Assembly (NCBI GenBank): GCA_016718275.1
Contig: JADKEA010000025.1
Location: forward strand, 1 to 64,000
Reading direction: 5' to 3'
DNA: 64,000 bases
From: Candidatus Villigracilis affinis
Lineage (GTDB): Bacteria; Chloroflexota; Anaerolineae; Anaerolineales; Villigracilaceae
Below the pieces are notes generated by a model, which saw only the letters and a list, made by a program, of their open reading frames with translations, was not told the origin of the DNA and searched no databases. How positions within the stretch are numbered: the first letter of the stretch is position 1; the number at the start of each line of letters is the position of its first letter. Positions 53,957 through 63,184 of the stretch are shown here, piece by piece. The translations under genes and the position numbers were made by a program.

Positions 53957-55669
53957 TTACAGTGTCCTTACATACCGGAATTGCTTATACCCTGGCGGGT
54001 CTGTGTTGAGGACAGAATCAACCGTCACATGCAGCAATGCCGGTTTACCGGAATCAACTGCCCGTTGGAGAGCGGCGGGCAGTTCGCCCACAGAGTCCAC
54101 TTTTTCGCCGTAGCATCCCATCCCCTGCGCGATCAAATCGTAGCGCATCTCGCCTGAAATATTCACACCCTGCTGCTGCTCGGCAGGCACGCCGCCAAAA
54201 TTATGCGCGCTGCGTTCCATGCCCCAGCCATCATCCACCGCAACGAGGACAATGATCTGCGCGTTCTCGCGCAACGCAGTTTCCATTTCCATGATGTTGA
54301 AGCCGACCGCGCCATCGCCCGTGATGCAATAGACCACGCGCTCGGGCGCGGCAAGTTTCGCGCCGATCGCAAACGGCACGCCCGTTCCGAGATAGCCCAT
54401 CTTCACCGAATACAGAAAACTGCGCGGCTCAAAAATCTGGTTGAAGGCCACGCCCCACAACGTTGTGTTGCCGCCATCCAGCACCGTCACCGCATTGCGC
54501 GGGAAAAACGTGCGCGCGTTGAAAACCATCTGCCCGGGGTTGAGTCCGCGCGTTGGCTCTGCCATCAAAAATTGAAATCCCTGCATTTGCGTTTGCTGGG
54601 TCAACTCACGGTAACGCGGCAGGTCTTCCATTTCGGTTCGCGCCTGTCTCTTCTCTTTTACTTTGGATAAGATCGCCTTAAGCGCAGATTTCGCGTCTGC
54701 GAGGATGCCCACATCAACAGGCCGATTCAACCCGATGGAATTCGCATCGACATCGATTTGAATTGTTTTCTGCTCCGAAGGCTTTCCCCACGCTGGATGA
54801 GAACCCCAACCATCATATTCACCGAGGCGCGAGCCAACCACCAAAATCACATCCGCTTCATTCTTTGCCAGCGACGAAGCCTGCATATCGAACACGAAAA
54901 AATATCGCGGATGATCTTCGGGCACCGCACCGCGCGCGCCCATGGATGTGCTCATGCCCGCCGCGAGATAATCGCTCAACTCAATAAATTCTTTGGAAGC
55001 ATCCGCCCACAACACACCTTTGCCCGCATGCAAAAATGGACGCTTCGCATTCGCCAGCAATTCCGCTGCCTCTTCGATCCACGCAGGGTCGCCCGCGCCC
55101 ATATTCGTCATGCGATATTGTGACGATGGATAGACAGGGATTTTCTCATCATCAATTTTCATGCCAAGCATTTCATCTGGAATGGCGATGAACACAGGCC
55201 CGGGACGTCCGGTCAATGCCGCGCGGAAAGCTGCCCGCATCATCTCAGGCAGTCGCTCCGGCTGACGGACGAGCCCGCTGTATTTCGTGATCGGCTTGGC
55301 CATGTCCACGAGGTTGGTGGCCTGCCATGCACCGCCCCGCTCCGGGTCAGTGGTGAGGCGGCGGCGTGTGCATGCAATTGCAATGATCGGATGCCCTTCG
55401 GCATGTGCGGAAGAAATCCCCGCCAACATATTCGCACCGCCTGGGCCAGGGCTGGCAATGACCACACTCGGCTTGCCGTTCGTGCGTGAATATCCCTCCG
55501 CCAAATGGACAGCGCCTTCCTCATGGCGGCAGTTGACATGCCGAATGCCATACTTCGGCGCATGCACCGTGAACGGGATATGCGCGCCGTCAATAATGCC
55601 GAACATCATTTCAATGCCTTCCGCCTGCAAACACCTCGCCAGCAATTCACCAACAGTTATTTCAGTCAT
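53957..55669 (-). CDS. Thiamine-diphosphate-dependent enzyme (acetolactate synthase family)
   Basis: A 570-residue enzyme of the acetolactate synthase/oxalyl-CoA decarboxylase class. The N-terminal Pyr domain has the cofactor-activating Glu in CRHEEGAVHLAEGY and then SPGPGGANMLAG. A central domain follows. The C-terminal PP domain has GDGAVGFNIMEMETALRENA and VAVDDGWG, the metal/ThDP-binding GDG...N motif with DDG in place of NDG. A small regulatory subunit gene is absent, so biosynthetic acetolactate synthase is unlikely. The true substrate is unclear. The ATG at 55669 follows GGAGGAA. Confidence 0.88.
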   Translation of the reverse strand: MTEITVGELLARCLQAEGIEMMFGIIDGAHIPFTVHAPKYGIRHVNCRHEEGAVHLAEGYSRTNGKPSVVIASPGPGGANMLAGISSAHAEGHPIIAIACTRRRLTTDPERGGAWQATNLVDMAKPITKYSGLVRQPERLPEMMRAAFRAALTGRPGPVFIAIPDEMLGMKIDDEKIPVYPSSQYRMTNMGAGDPAWIEEAAELLANAKRPFLHAGKGVLWADASKEFIELSDYLAAGMSTSMGARGAVPEDHPRYFFVFDMQASSLAKNEADVILVVGSRLGEYDGWGSHPAWGKPSEQKTIQIDVDANSIGLNRPVDVGILADAKSALKAILSKVKEKRQARTEMEDLPRYRELTQQTQMQGFQFLMAEPTRGLNPGQMVFNARTFFPRNAVTVLDGGNTTLWGVAFNQIFEPRSFLYSVKMGYLGTGVPFAIGAKLAAPERVVYCITGDGAVGFNIMEMETALRENAQIIVLVAVDDGWGMERSAHNFGGVPAEQQQGVNISGEMRYDLIAQGMGCYGEKVDSVGELPAALQRAVDSGKPALLHVTVDSVLNTDPPGYKQFRYVRTL

Positions 55670-55692
55670 GAGTTCCTCCTCCAAAAGATTTA

Positions 55693-55768
55693 AACACGAA
55701 GGGCACAAAGATCACAAGGAAAAAAACCTACCACCTGAAAATATTCTTGTGTGGGTCTTTGTGTTTTC
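55693..55768. repeat. Dispersed inverted repeat, CACGAAGGGCACAAAG family
   Basis: AACACGAAGGGCACAAAG (55693 on) and its inverse CTTGTGTGGGTCTTTGTG (55746-55763) flank an AT-rich centre in the gap between the ThDP enzyme start and the epimerase stop. It is of the same kind as the repeat at 43671. Confidence 0.6.
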
Positions 55769-55790
55769 TCGCAATGACTATTCACACAAG

Positions 55791-56762
55791 TTATTTTTGT
55801 TCTCTCAACCAAACTTCCGTTCTTCTCATCCCCTCTTCCAAATCCACCTGCGGATACCAACCCAGCAGGTCATGCGCTTTTTTATTCGAGACTGTATTTT
55901 TCTTCGAAAGCATTTCCATCGCGCCGCGTCCCAACTCGGTGGGTTTGCCTAGCAATTTGAAGATCATCCGCCCTGTCTCCGCGATCGCAACCGCCGTGGA
56001 TGTGCTCAACATGCGCGGGCTGCCCTTCCCCATCATGCGGTAATAATGACCGAAGAATTTTTCACAGGTGGTCGCCACTTCACCGCCGAGGATGAATATC
56101 TGCCCAATGCCTTCATCTTTCTCTGCCGCGAGCATCACGCCATTCACAAGGTCATCAATGTAGATCGCGCGAAACACACCCTGACCATGCGCAGGCAAAA
56201 GGAACAATCCCTTTTGGATCATCTGCACGGGGATCAATGTCCACGGGCGGGAGTTGGGGCCATAAATATCGGCAGGGCGAATAATCGTGCAGGAGATTTC
56301 GCCAGCGGAATGTGCGGCAAGCACAACCTGCTCGCTTGCAATTTTTGTGTCAACATAGGGGTTACCCGTCGGCATCACAGGTGCGGATTCATCGGCTTGA
56401 TCTTCGAGGATGAAGCGCATTGCCGCCAATGAAGAGACATGCACAAAGCGTTTTACACCTGCCTTGATGGACGCATCCAACACACGGCGCGTGCCGAGCA
56501 CATTCACCCGCCACGCTTCTTCGCGTGAGACATTGTTGGTGACGATGGCGGCGGTGTGGATGACAAGGTCACAGCCAGCCAGAGCGGACTCCCACTCTTC
56601 GGGGCGGGAGACATCGCCAGCGACAACATTGGCAGAAGCATCGGCGCGGACATCGAGTCCGCAGGTCTCTGCGCCCAAGGTGCGATACTGCGCTGAAAGA
56701 GCGCGTCCCATAAAGCCAAGCGCGCCGGTGATGAATACTTTACGATAACGAGTCTGATCCAT
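55791..56762 (-). CDS. NAD-dependent epimerase/3-beta-HSD-like SDR
   Basis: A 323-residue extended SDR. TGALGFMGRAL is the nucleotide-binding Gly motif, CDLVIHTAAIVTNN and HVSSLAAM lead to the catalytic YVDTK, and FRAIYIDDLVNGVMLA is typical of the C-terminal half. The ATG at 56762 lies inside the end of the upstream SDR gene, so the two are translationally coupled. It probably acts on a sugar nucleotide, sterol-like or other hydroxyl substrate; this cannot be decided here. Confidence 0.87.
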   Translation of the reverse strand: MDQTRYRKVFITGALGFMGRALSAQYRTLGAETCGLDVRADASANVVAGDVSRPEEWESALAGCDLVIHTAAIVTNNVSREEAWRVNVLGTRRVLDASIKAGVKRFVHVSSLAAMRFILEDQADESAPVMPTGNPYVDTKIASEQVVLAAHSAGEISCTIIRPADIYGPNSRPWTLIPVQMIQKGLFLLPAHGQGVFRAIYIDDLVNGVMLAAEKDEGIGQIFILGGEVATTCEKFFGHYYRMMGKGSPRMLSTSTAVAIAETGRMIFKLLGKPTELGRGAMEMLSKKNTVSNKKAHDLLGWYPQVDLEEGMRRTEVWLREQK

Positions 56763-57583
56763 TTCCCTGCCCCGATCTTTGTCTGCGGATTCGTTCAAGG
56801 CGCTTCATGCCGCGTCTCTTCATGGGTTCATACAACCAAAGCATGATCGACGGATTGAGATGATTCAATTTGGTCAGCCAGCCGCGCCAGCGTGGGAGAT
56901 TGATCTCGAGCGGCTTGTCACGCATGGCTTTCCAGAAGGCTTTCTCCAGATCATGCACCGTGAGCGTGACGCCCGTGTAGGTCAGCGCGACTTCTTCTTT
57001 GCCGCTTTCGAGATGTTTTTGCATGAGCGGCGTGTCAACGAGGTCGGGAGATATCACAGTGACGGAAATGCCCATCGTCCGCCACTCAATTGCGGCGGCG
57101 ATCGAGGCGTTTCTTAATCCGCTTTTAGCCGCTGAGTAAAGTGAATTCCCCGGCGTTGGGAGATAATCCCGCAAGGGAAGCGACATTGATGATGTGGCCG
57201 CTTCGCTGCTTCATCATCACATCCCCGACGACCCGCATGCCAACGAGCGGACCTTTCAAGTTGATGTCGATGACCCAATCAATATTCTCGATGGGCTGCT
57301 GTAGAAAAAAAGCCTGACGCCCGCCGCCCGCGATATTGAAGAGATAATCAATGCGCCCGAAGTGTTGAAGCGTGTCATCGACAACGTGCTGCCATTGCTC
57401 CGCCGAGCGGATGTCCAACGTGTGCAGGCGCAGGGACTCGCTGGGCGTGAACGCTTCGCGCAATCCCTGCTCGTTGATATCGGCAAGCACCAGTTGATAA
57501 CCACCCTGTTTCAGCAGGGTGGCTGCCCAATGTTTACCGATCCCGCTCGCAGCGCCGGTGATGATCGCTGTTTTGAATGTCAT
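56740..57583 (-). CDS. Classical short-chain dehydrogenase/reductase, frame-disrupted
   Basis: An SDR of about 280 residues. TGAASGIG is the cofactor motif, FNIAGG the NNAG-like motif and IINVASLAGLSP carries the catalytic Ser. An extra A at 57156-57157 breaks the frame; repair continues SPTPGNSLYSAAKSGLRN, which restores the YxxxK active site. After VISPDLVDTPL the C-terminal extension is basic (KRRGMKRLERIRRQ). It overlaps the MFS gene upstream by four bases and the epimerase downstream by 23, forming one operon. Confidence 0.86.
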
Positions 57584-58932
57584 CCCTGTTTGGGTTTATC
57601 GGCTTCCGTCACAGCCATGTGTGTGACCATCGCCAGCGCTTTCTTTTCATTGACAAACAACATGAGCGCCCAGCCGATGATCAAAAATCCCGCAATTGAG
57701 AGGATGGCCAAACGGTGGCCGGATTGCTCCGCCAGGACGATATCTTGACCTTGAGCTTGATACCACAACGTCAATTCCGCTGCGAGATACCCGAAAACTG
57801 CCGGCCCAATAAAGGAAGAGGTTCGCCCCGTGAGAGCAAAGAAACCAAAGAACTCCGCGCTCTTGCCGGGCGGGCTGAATGTGGCCACCATCGCGCGGCT
57901 GACTGATTGAACGCCAGCCATGGCAATGCCGACAAACCCACCAATGATGAAGAAATGAGTTTGGTTCTGTGCAAAATACAGGGCGGCGATACAAGCCACC
58001 ATCAGCATGATCGAAATGGACAGCGAGGGTTTGCCGCCAAAGCGGTCTTGCAAATTTCCGAAGAGCAGCGCACCGAGGACATTGGTCGCCTGCACGAGGA
58101 TGAAGAAAATGATCAGCCCGGTTTGCTCCAGACCAAAAAGCACCGCACCAAGAATGGCCGCAAAATCAAGCGCAATGATCACGCCTTCATTATAGACAAG
58201 GTAAGCGAGCATGAACTTCAGGAATTCATTAAATCCGCGCGCAGCCTTGATAGTTTCACCTAATTGCTTGAAGGCGACACTGAAATAGTTTTCACCAGGC
58301 GGCAGCTTTTGAGGTTTTGCACGCTCGGTTAGCCGCAGAAAGATCGGCGCAGCCGCCACTGCAAAGAAAATGGCTGTAGCAACAAGTGACCCACGCACAA
58401 CGATCAGGCTGCTCTTGGTCATCAAGATCGGAGGAAGGATCAGCAAAAGAATGGCAATGCCGCCCGCGGATCCGATGGCCCAACCTGTTCCTGCAATACG
58501 TCCCATTTCACCGGGAGGGGCGATCTCAGGTAAAAGCGCATCATAAAAGATCTGCGCGGCGCGATAGCCAATTTCGGCTAAAAGGAAACAGGCAATGGCA
58601 AGTGTAACCGTGCCCTTTTGTGTAAAAAAGAGCATCGCCGTGAAAAGTACTGAAAGAGCCGTGAAGAAAAAGAGAAAACGTTTCTTTGCGCCGGAGTAAT
58701 CTGCAATGGCCCCCATGATCGGCGCAGCAATGGCGACGATAATCATCGCGATCGAAATGGTTCCCCCCCAGATCCGTGAACCTTCAGCCCCACCCACCAC
58801 CTGCTTCTGAAAATAAGCAGAGTAGACAGCAAGCAACACCACTGAAGCGTATGCGGAATTCCCAAAATCGTACAGATACCATGCCACACGCTCACGACGT
58901 GTGGATACAGAATTTGGTGCGATATTTGCCAT
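57580..58932 (-). CDS. MFS transporter (UMF1/Atg22-like)
   Basis: A 450-residue inner-membrane permease with about twelve hydrophobic segments. The N-terminal WYLYDFGNSAYASVVLLAVY and DYSGAKKRFLFF, and later IFYDALLPEIAPPGEMGRIA and GYRAAQ, are hallmarks of the UMF1 family, related to yeast Atg22 vacuolar effluxers. GGAGGA precedes the ATG at 58932. It shares an operon with the two SDR genes. The transported compound is unknown. Confidence 0.9.
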   Translation of the reverse strand: MANIAPNSVSTRRERVAWYLYDFGNSAYASVVLLAVYSAYFQKQVVGGAEGSRIWGGTISIAMIIVAIAAPIMGAIADYSGAKKRFLFFFTALSVLFTAMLFFTQKGTVTLAIACFLLAEIGYRAAQIFYDALLPEIAPPGEMGRIAGTGWAIGSAGGIAILLLILPPILMTKSSLIVVRGSLVATAIFFAVAAAPIFLRLTERAKPQKLPPGENYFSVAFKQLGETIKAARGFNEFLKFMLAYLVYNEGVIIALDFAAILGAVLFGLEQTGLIIFFILVQATNVLGALLFGNLQDRFGGKPSLSISIMLMVACIAALYFAQNQTHFFIIGGFVGIAMAGVQSVSRAMVATFSPPGKSAEFFGFFALTGRTSSFIGPAVFGYLAAELTLWYQAQGQDIVLAEQSGHRLAILSIAGFLIIGWALMLFVNEKKALAMVTHMAVTEADKPKQG

Positions 58933-59128
58933 CGTCCCGTCCTCCTCACTGATATGGAATTTGCGCAAGTATATCACCATGAAAAATAAATTCTCAATTC
59001 ATGCAGACGGGAATTGGCAAAAAGGAATGAGCACGATAATTGCAGTCACAAATCGGACAGTTTCAATCATTGAATTTATATGGCGAGTCGGTGTATGATT
59101 GGGTTCAATCACACATAGGAGGAAATCA

Positions 59129-60070
59129 ATGGAAAATCCAACTTCTGATGAAAAAATCCTTGCAGCACTGGCTCATGCCTCGGTAATACTGACGTTCTTC
59201 GGCCCGGTTGGCCCAGCAGCGATCTGGGCGTTTCAACGCGGAAAATCGAAGTATGTCCGCTTTCACGCCTTGCAAGCCATGGGGTTTCAAGCATACGCTT
59301 TTTGGCTCTGGCTGATAGGAATGTTCCTGTTCTCTTTCGTATTTTTGGGATTACTCGTCGTATTTGAGATCGCCTTTGCTGATCAGGCAAATAAAACGGC
59401 GATAATGAGTCCATTCATCATTCAGCCCATCTTTTTTCTGTTTATATTTGGATCGTGGGGAATCTTCTTTCTTGGCGGTTTTCTTGGCGCGCTTTTCTGC
59501 ATGTTAAACCGCGATTTCCGTTACCCGATCATTGGCAACTGGCTGAAAAAGAAATTGCTCGATGATCAAACCACTGACGCTGAATTCGAAAAATGGGAGG
59601 AGAATTGGGTCAGCGGAATCTGTCACTCGACGGTGATCCTGCGCTTCTGGGGGATAGCCACACCGCTCACCCTCTGGCTCCTGCAAAAGGACAACTCGGC
59701 AAAAATCCGCTTCCAGGCTTTGCAGGCCGCCCTATATCAACTTTTGGCTATAGCAGCAAGCATTGTGACAACCATGGTGGGCATGGCTGTATATATCCTG
59801 TTCATCGTAGTTTTGGCCATTGGGGTGAATAGTGCCAGCCCAGCCACAGACGGAGAAATGCCCGCCTGGCTCGGAGCGATATCGATCGTGTTCATTGGCG
59901 TCTTCATGCTGTATGGACTGGTCTCCTTTGTCATTGTGCCAGTCTATTACCTGATGGCGCTGATCGGGAGTTTCCGCATTATCAACGGACATGAGTTTCA
60001 TTACCCCATCCTTGGGGACCTCATCGCCAAAAGAATGAAGCCCGCACAACCTGAAGTCATCCAGCCATGA
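59129..60070 (+). CDS. Duplicated DUF4870-like membrane protein
   Basis: A 313-residue membrane protein made of two related halves. Each starts with a short helix, then a segment like GPAAIWAFQRGKSKYVRFHA or PLTLWLLQKDNSAKIRFQAL (the DUF4870/Tic20-like signature). Each ends with YPIIGNWLKKK or YPILGDLIAKR. About four TM helices lie in each half. AGGAGG stands seven bases before the ATG at 59129. It overlaps the next DUF4870 gene by four bases (ATGA). Function unknown. Confidence 0.84.
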   Translation: MENPTSDEKILAALAHASVILTFFGPVGPAAIWAFQRGKSKYVRFHALQAMGFQAYAFWLWLIGMFLFSFVFLGLLVVFEIAFADQANKTAIMSPFIIQPIFFLFIFGSWGIFFLGGFLGALFCMLNRDFRYPIIGNWLKKKLLDDQTTDAEFEKWEENWVSGICHSTVILRFWGIATPLTLWLLQKDNSAKIRFQALQAALYQLLAIAASIVTTMVGMAVYILFIVVLAIGVNSASPATDGEMPAWLGAISIVFIGVFMLYGLVSFVIVPVYYLMALIGSFRIINGHEFHYPILGDLIAKRMKPAQPEVIQP

Positions 60071-60513
60071 ACACAACCGACACTCCCGCAATCTCCTCCG
60101 ATGAAAAACTGATTGGCGCCGCAGCCCATTTTTTCGGTCCACTGGCTGCGACCATCCTCTGGGTGACTCAAAAAGATAAATCCCGCTTCGTAAAATTTCA
60201 AACCTTGCAGGCGCTTGCATTTGACCTGGTCATCGTCACAGCCACAGGAGTTTTGTTCTTTTGCGTATTTGGAATCATGTTCCTGGGGATGTTTACGAGT
60301 CTGCTGACTATGATGCGCGACCCATCCTCCCAAAACGAATTTCTTTTCCTGCTCCCCGCTACGATGTTCCCTGTTACGACCTTCGCCTGCATCTTTCCAT
60401 TTTCATTTGTCATCATAGCGGCGCGGCTGGTTGCATCAGTTTCCATCCTCGGCGGGCGAAATTATCGATACCCGTTCATCGGAAAATGGCTCGAAAAATT
60501 CATGGAAAACTAA
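60067..60513 (+). CDS. DUF4870-like membrane protein
   Basis: A 148-residue protein corresponding to one half of its upstream neighbour. FFGPLAATILWVTQKDKSRF then KFQTLQALAFDLVI and the closing YRYPFIGKWLEKFMEN are the family pattern. About four hydrophobic segments are visible. It starts within the preceding stop codon, so the pair is translationally coupled and probably forms a joint complex. Confidence 0.83.
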   Translation: MNTTDTPAISSDEKLIGAAAHFFGPLAATILWVTQKDKSRFVKFQTLQALAFDLVIVTATGVLFFCVFGIMFLGMFTSLLTMMRDPSSQNEFLFLLPATMFPVTTFACIFPFSFVIIAARLVASVSILGGRNYRYPFIGKWLEKFMEN

Positions 60514-60581
60514 AGCGGCATTCAACCAACGCTCCCATCGCCCATCGAGTACGCTCAGGGCAATGAGCTTCAGTTAAACAA

Positions 60582-60613
60582 ATCTGTCCCGAAGCTAAAG
60601 CTTCGGGACAGAT
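60582..60613. terminator. Strong palindrome between convergent genes
   Basis: ATCTGTCCCGAAGCT (60582-60596) and AGCTTCGGGACAGAT (60599-60613) form a 15-bp perfect stem between the DUF4870 and STAS genes. T tracts are poor on both sides, so it may be a REP-like element acting as a terminator. Confidence 0.6.
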
Positions 60614-60625
60614 GATTCAACGCTT

Positions 60626-60973
60626 CTATTTAGAGGACTTCAAAACCGTTTCAGCCGACTCAATATGCGAATAGATCGGGATGATCGCAGGAATGCCTGT
60701 GATCTCAAGCACTGACTGCACATCGGGGTTCGGATTCAACAGTACCATCTTCCCGCCGCGAGTCGCCACAGATTTGGCGGTCAACGTAAGCAGACGAATG
60801 CCAATGGAAGACATAAAATCCACCTCGGATAAATCCACGATTATGCGCGGCCGTTCCCCGGCACAATAGCCTGCAAATCGGATTTCGATCTGCCCAACCC
60901 CTTCAATATCAAGACTTCCAATGAGACGAATCAACCCAATGGCATCTTCCAAGTCGCTGTAGTGGATTTCCAT
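60626..60973 (-). CDS. STAS-domain anti-sigma factor antagonist-like protein
   Basis: A 115-residue single STAS domain. RIIVDLSEVDFMSSIGIRLL has the conserved phosphorylatable Ser region (DFMSSIGI), followed by VATRGGKMVLLNPNPDVQSV. Such proteins normally toggle anti-sigma kinases, but no RsbW-like kinase or PP2C phosphatase is encoded nearby. It forms a three-gene minus-strand cluster with an unknown protein and a second STAS protein. Confidence 0.88.
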   Translation of the reverse strand: MEIHYSDLEDAIGLIRLIGSLDIEGVGQIEIRFAGYCAGERPRIIVDLSEVDFMSSIGIRLLTLTAKSVATRGGKMVLLNPNPDVQSVLEITGIPAIIPIYSHIESAETVLKSSK

Positions 60974-61071
60974 ATTTTCTCCTGTTAACCGAGGTTGAAG
61001 CCATTATATTAAGGTCAACAGGATTTATTGTTAACAACAGGTTATGGTTTTAGCGCATTCCCAGGAACCAA

Positions 61072-61599
61072 TTACTTTTTGACCTGACGCTTGTCTATCA
61101 TCTGCTCAGCCACAGCGCGGATTTGACCAAACCTGCCCAGCAACTGGCCATACGGCCCAGACTGGAAAGCCTGTAAGGCATCCTCCGTCACAAACAACCC
61201 GGAAGTGGTCAGGAAGTAGAACTTCACGCGGCCCGCGCCGGGCAGCGGATTCTCCTTCGCAGGCTGGGCCTTTACCAAAAAGATCTGCCCCATACTTACG
61301 ATCGATTTTGAAATCTCCGCCACCTGCGGGTTATTCCCCAACCCCATCACGGCCCCGCCCGGAGACGGAAAAAAGGTCGTCTCTCCATTGGCAAATGCAG
61401 CGGTACTAAAAACAAAAGCCGCATTCGAGTTCCTATCCTTAACCCCAACATCCAAGATCACGCCAAATACCCTGTTGGGTTCCTTGATGGTCAATTCCAC
61501 CTGCCCCGGCGTAACCAGAAAGATCATACCGCGCCATTTCTTGTAACTTTCAGACATCACCAGCTGCGGTTCGGGTTGCTGCTTGTTGAACATAGGCAT
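61072..61599 (-). CDS. Conserved-looking hypothetical protein between two STAS genes
   Basis: A 175-residue soluble protein that I do not recognise. It is rich in beta-type segments: MIFLVTPGQVELTIKE, RVFGVILDVGVKD, FFPSPGGAVMGLGNNPQVAE and GQIFLVKAQPAKENPLPGAG, then a helical C-terminus (LQAFQSGPYGQLLGRFGQIR). There are no signal peptide, membrane segments or Cys clusters. Starts at 61599 after an AAGGAG. Its place between two STAS genes suggests a shared regulatory role. Confidence 0.72.
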   Translation of the reverse strand: MPMFNKQQPEPQLVMSESYKKWRGMIFLVTPGQVELTIKEPNRVFGVILDVGVKDRNSNAAFVFSTAAFANGETTFFPSPGGAVMGLGNNPQVAEISKSIVSMGQIFLVKAQPAKENPLPGAGRVKFYFLTTSGLFVTEDALQAFQSGPYGQLLGRFGQIRAVAEQMIDKRQVKK

Positions 61600-61619
61600 T
61601 CTCCTTTGGAATTTGGCGG

Positions 61620-61961
61620 CTACACCAGCATCCCAGCCACCGCAGACTTAAGGTCATAATAGATCGGAAGCATATGCGAGACACCCACGAGTTCCAGCAC
61701 ATCCAGCACATTCCGCTGCGGGCTGAGCAGCCCCAGTTTCCCGCCGCGACCCATCACCGACCTGGCCGTATTCACCAGCATCGGAATCCCAATGGATGAA
61801 ATATAGTTCACCTTCGAAAGGTCAACCAAAATACGCGGCTTATCTCCACCACAACTGCGGATGAATTCAATTTCAATGTCATATGTACCATTGCTGTCCA
61901 ATTTCCCAATAAGCTTGATCAATCGGATCCCGTTCTCCAACTCGCTGCTCTGTAACTTCAT
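61620..61961 (-). CDS. STAS-domain anti-sigma factor antagonist-like protein
   Basis: A 113-residue STAS protein, clearly a paralogue of the one at 60626. RILVDLSKVNYISSIGIPML keeps the Ser-Ser-Ile-Gly motif, and VMGRGGKLGLLSPQRNVLDV matches its partner block by block. The ATG at 61961 is chosen over upstream ones, which extend into non-STAS sequence. It is the first gene of the three-gene cluster, 20 bases before the unknown protein. Confidence 0.88.
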   Translation of the reverse strand: MKLQSSELENGIRLIKLIGKLDSNGTYDIEIEFIRSCGGDKPRILVDLSKVNYISSIGIPMLVNTARSVMGRGGKLGLLSPQRNVLDVLELVGVSHMLPIYYDLKSAVAGMLV

Positions 61962-62164
61962 AAAAACCTGCCTTTTATATTTAAAATAATTTCCTGTCGA
62001 TTTGAGGATTCTCATTCGATAAAAATCACGACGTTTGACCTGACTCTCCTTAAACTGCAACGCGTGTCAAATCGAACCGAAAGTTGGTCCTGACCATCGA
62101 AATGAATCTACCCGAAAAATATCCGCTTCACGGCTGGCTTCAGCCGCAAAACCAAAATACATTT

Positions 62165-63088
62165 TTATCGCAAGCTTGGAATTTTATCCAGATCCCACAA
62201 CTTCACATTATCAATCGCGGCTGTAGCCACACGTCCCGGTGCAGCGATAACATGGAAGGACACCGCCCACGGAAAGGATCCCACCACAGGTGCCGACCTG
62301 CAATCGCTCAAATAATCAAGGGGCACATCATTGAAATACACCGCGCATTCCCTGCCCAGCATAATAATAGTGATGTGTATCAGCTCAGGCGGAAAATAAT
62401 CGAACACCCCGGAGTTCGTCTGAAAAGCGCTATAAAAACTCCAACTCTTATTTTTCACCAGATCCAGGTTAACGCTTTGTTCCTTGGTCTGGCTGAACTG
62501 GAAACGCACAATGTCTTCAGGCTCGGTTTCCTTGAACTGAAAATCAAAACTGAGCACAAAATTCTCACGCATGAGGTACGGATTATATACCATCAGATCC
62601 TTGTCCGTTTTTCCTTTGGGCGACGTCAAGAACAGGGTTTCGTACTTCAAGTCTGAATAAAAAGGTCCGCTCCGGAGGCCCGGGATTCGATAAAACCAGC
62701 CTTGATTCAAAACCGAGAGGTCATCGATAAAATTGGGCATTTCATCCTCTGTCGGACAGCTATCCAGGCGTTGAGAGTTGTAAATGCACACCAATTTGAA
62801 ATCGTCTTGAAAATCGGGTCTTCGATTGACCAGCTTTGCAAGAATCGGGTCGGAGAAATCAGTCACCCACTCTGGGTAGGGTAATGCCTCAGGTGTGTGA
62901 ATCAAGACAGGGGGAGTCGGAAGCGCCTCGTATTCTGTGAATGGTGTCGCAGTTGGTTCCTCCAGAAACGGGTCAGGATCCATTTCAACAGGCTGCACTG
63001 TCGATGGCGCTTCCCCACTGCAGGCAGACACAAGCAGGACCACGCCCAATAAATTTAATAGGTATTTTGAAAATTGTGTTCTTCTCAT
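62165..63088 (-). CDS. Lipoprotein with jelly-roll-like C-terminal domain
   Basis: A 307-residue exported lipoprotein. The signal peptide ends in the lipobox LVSAC; a Pro/Thr/Glu-rich linker follows. A globular part then begins near residue 95 with LVCIYNSQRLDSCPTEDEMP (a possible disulfide pair). The C-terminal FVLSFDFQFKETEPEDIVRF to ATAAIDNVKLWDL is a beta-sandwich like the laminin-G/DUF1080 group, similar in style to the lipoprotein at 1239. Function unknown. Confidence 0.72.
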   Translation of the reverse strand: MRRTQFSKYLLNLLGVVLLVSACSGEAPSTVQPVEMDPDPFLEEPTATPFTEYEALPTPPVLIHTPEALPYPEWVTDFSDPILAKLVNRRPDFQDDFKLVCIYNSQRLDSCPTEDEMPNFIDDLSVLNQGWFYRIPGLRSGPFYSDLKYETLFLTSPKGKTDKDLMVYNPYLMRENFVLSFDFQFKETEPEDIVRFQFSQTKEQSVNLDLVKNKSWSFYSAFQTNSGVFDYFPPELIHITIIMLGRECAVYFNDVPLDYLSDCRSAPVVGSFPWAVSFHVIAAPGRVATAAIDNVKLWDLDKIPSLR

Positions 63089-63184
63089 AGGTTCGTGGTT
63101 TTCATTATAGTATCCCCCATCGATTTTTGGAAAGCCGCACAGCCGAAAGATTATAATCAGCCAAAACTTTATACAGGAGTTTCC

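Noticed and set aside
53957..55669. Biosynthetic acetolactate synthase (ilvB)
   Set aside because: No ilvN or other branched-chain genes are adjacent and the NDG motif is DDG; a general family call is safer.
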